Assembly: GCA_007125845.1 (NCBI GenBank)
Contig: SLCK01000023.1
Span: 1-64,000 of the forward strand
Length of the DNA stretch: 64,000 nt
DNA from: Gemmatimonadota bacterium
Lineage (GTDB): Bacteria > Gemmatimonadota > Gemmatimonadetes > Longimicrobiales > Gaopeijiaceae
Direction: 5' to 3'
Part shown: piece by piece, positions 62,603-64,000 of the stretch
Position numbering within the stretch: position 1 is the stretch's first letter
How the letters are laid out: every line of letters starts with the position of its first letter
Notes under the pieces: generated by a model
The model's input: only the letters and a program-made list of their open reading frames with translations
Database searches by the model: none
What the model was told of the DNA's origin: nothing
Program-made: the position numbers and the translations under genes

Positions 62603-63958
62603 ATGGACAAGTCGAGGAAGCATGTCATGAACGAGACGACGACCCGCCCCCGGAGCCGGTACGCGAAAGCAAACTTTCTGACCTGGGTCGTGCTGTTGGC
62701 ATTGCCCGTGGCCGGGTCGTGGTCCGGAGAGGCGGAAGCGCAGATCCCGGCACCACGTCAGGACCGCCCGATTGCCCTGGTCGGGGGCACGATTCACACG
62801 GTAGCCAACGGCGTCATCGAGGGAGGCACGCTCGTCTTCGAGGACGGACGGATCACGGCGGTGGGAACGGACGTGGAGCTCCCCTCGGGCACCGAAACCG
62901 TGGACGTGACCGGCCGGCACGTCTACCCCGGGCTGATCGACGGCTACAGCGCGATGGGCCTCTACGAGATCGGGGACGTGGACGTGACCCTGGACCTGAA
63001 CGAGCTCGGAGACTTCAATCCCAACGTTCGGGTCGAGGTGGCGGTGAATCCGGAGAGCCGTCACATAGGAACGACCCGGTCGAACGGGGTCCTCGTGACC
63101 CTGACGACGCCCTCCGGGGGCGTGGTGTCGGGACTATCGGCAGCGATGATGTTGGACGGGTGGACGTGGGAGGACATGACGATCAGGGGTGCGACGGCGC
63201 TCAACGTGAACTGGCCGAGTCCCTCCGACGAGGATGCCTACGAGCGGGCCATCCGGGAGCTCCGGGAGATCTTCTCCACGGCCCGGGCCTACCGGGATGC
63301 GCACGCTGCCGGAGGGCGGCATCACACCGATTCTCGCTGGGAGGCCATGATTCCGGTCGTGAACGGAGAGATTCCGGTGGTCGTCTCCGCATCGGAGCTC
63401 CGACAGCTTCAGGACGCCATCGCGTGGGCTGAGGCGGAGGAGCTTCGGCTCGTCCTCCGCGGGGGCGCGGATGCGCTCTACGTGGCCGATCACCTCGCCG
63501 CGAAGGATATTCCGCTCCTCCTCACCTCCGTGATGAGCGCGCCCAGCCGGAGCTGGGAGCCGTACGATCAAGCCTACTCCCTTCCGGCACGTCTCCATGA
63601 GCGCGGCGTGCGCTTTGCGATCACGGGTGGGCCGAGTGCCCCGTACGCCAATCGGCTGCCGTACGAGGCCGGAGTGTCGGTGGCGTTCGGCCTCCCGGAA
63701 GAGGAAGCGGTGAGAGCCGTCACCCTCAATCCGGCCGAGTTCCTGGGTATCGACGACCGGGTCGGGTCGCTCGAGCCTGGAAAGGACGCGACCCTGATTA
63801 TCACCACCGGACATCCCCTCGACCATCTCGCGGATGTGGAGCAGGCGTACATCGAGGGGCGGAGGATCGACATGATGGACGCCCATCGGCACTTCTACGA
63901 GAAGTACTCCGAGAAGGTGCGGCAATGGCAGGAGCAAGGTGGGGTGGGCGTGGACTGA
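62603..63958 (+). CDS. Amidohydrolase-family protein with missing HxH site
   Basis: A 451-residue secreted protein. After a basic N-terminus (MDKSRKHVMNETTTRPRSRY) the hydrophobic NFLTWVVLLALPVAGSWS acts as a signal. The amidohydrolase fold shows IALVGGTIHTVANGVIEGGT and DVTGRHVYPGLIDGYSAMGL, where the expected H-x-H after the GLID segment is replaced by YSA. The C-terminal RVGSLEPGKDATLIITTGHP, followed by VEQAYIEGRRIDM, is typical. Catalysis by the usual binuclear site is therefore doubtful, though other ligands may compensate. ATG 62603 has GGGAGG eight bases upstream and is 17 bases after the previous stop, in the same operon. Confidence 0.88.
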   Translation: MDKSRKHVMNETTTRPRSRYAKANFLTWVVLLALPVAGSWSGEAEAQIPAPRQDRPIALVGGTIHTVANGVIEGGTLVFEDGRITAVGTDVELPSGTETVDVTGRHVYPGLIDGYSAMGLYEIGDVDVTLDLNELGDFNPNVRVEVAVNPESRHIGTTRSNGVLVTLTTPSGGVVSGLSAAMMLDGWTWEDMTIRGATALNVNWPSPSDEDAYERAIRELREIFSTARAYRDAHAAGGRHHTDSRWEAMIPVVNGEIPVVVSASELRQLQDAIAWAEAEELRLVLRGGADALYVADHLAAKDIPLLLTSVMSAPSRSWEPYDQAYSLPARLHERGVRFAITGGPSAPYANRLPYEAGVSVAFGLPEEEAVRAVTLNPAEFLGIDDRVGSLEPGKDATLIITTGHPLDHLADVEQAYIEGRRIDMMDAHRHFYEKYSEKVRQWQEQGGVGVD

Positions 63959-64000
63959 GCTGGAAGTGCCCCGGGGGGCGGCCTCTTGCCAGACCGTCCC

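Noticed and set aside
1-64000. CRISPR array search
   Set aside because: No regularly spaced identical repeats with unique spacers were seen; the only tandem repeats are the IS ends and the DTIP linker.

Overview
This 64 kb window is high-GC, densely coded bacterial DNA. The gene content fits a Gram-negative, protease-rich heterotroph: a TonB-dependent receptor, several lipoproteins, cytochrome c' and a diheme c-type cytochrome, large secreted zinc metalloproteases, tandem secreted amidohydrolases, and a long MoxR/DUF58/BatA/DUF4175 operon. This combination is what I would expect from Gemmatimonadota or a relative. That assignment is inference from gene content; the window has no rRNA or other decisive marker.

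Layout. (1) 1-4.3 kb is an accessory patch: a tRNA-Ser(CGA) with its own terminator, an intact IS21-family element (600-3281) flanked by a perfect 6-bp target duplication, and a decayed winged-helix/nucleotidyltransferase plus HEPN-like remnant. (2) 4.5-18 kb holds small, mostly unlinked housekeeping or stress genes: an ArsR-VOC-SRPBCC operon with a palindromic operator, two secreted alpha/beta hydrolases, a 3D-domain lipoprotein, a methyltransferase, a divergent cupin/TetR pair, a DUF188 protein, DoxX, a BNR-repeat gene broken by an amber codon, a glycosyltransferase and an HNH nuclease. (3) 18.4-32.3 kb (minus) is one tightly coupled operon read from 32264 down to 18357: VWA/GATase-like membrane protein, caspase-fold protein lacking its cysteine, TPR protein with an HExxH peptidase centre, MoxR ATPase, DUF58, BatA-like VWA protein, giant coiled-coil DUF4175-like protein, and a Nudix hydrolase. 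This is the best candidate for an incompletely described system. (4) 32.9-36.0 kb is trehalose synthesis: otsA followed by a fused HAD-OtsB gene. (5) 36.0-42.7 kb (minus) encodes secreted metalloproteases with a small lipoprotein, and an M20 amidohydrolase. (6) 42.9-50.2 kb has a beta-propeller lipoprotein, an SLC13 transporter with RCK domains, an NmrA-like reductase, a flavin reductase and two c-type cytochromes. (7) 49.2-51.8 kb is an ArsR-methyltransferase fusion regulator overlapping ahcY, with an 11-bp-arm palindrome just before the regulator and a strong hairpin after ahcY. (8) 53.0-56.8 kb (minus) is nrtR-nadA-nadB for de novo NAD synthesis. (9) 57.0-64.0 kb is a TonB receptor, DUF2905 protein and two amidohydrolase genes.

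The regulated modules are self-contained. ArsR controls VOC/SRPBCC, NrtR sits with nadA/nadB, and the SAM-dependent ArsR fusion sits with S-adenosylhomocysteine hydrolase. The large MoxR operon combines chaperone-like ATPase, VWA scaffolds and peptidase-fold proteins in one translationally coupled transcript, which suggests an envelope-located assembly or proteolysis machine. Start sites were chosen from ribosome-binding sites, stop/start overlaps and where family homology would begin. All family assignments come from reading motifs, not from database searches.
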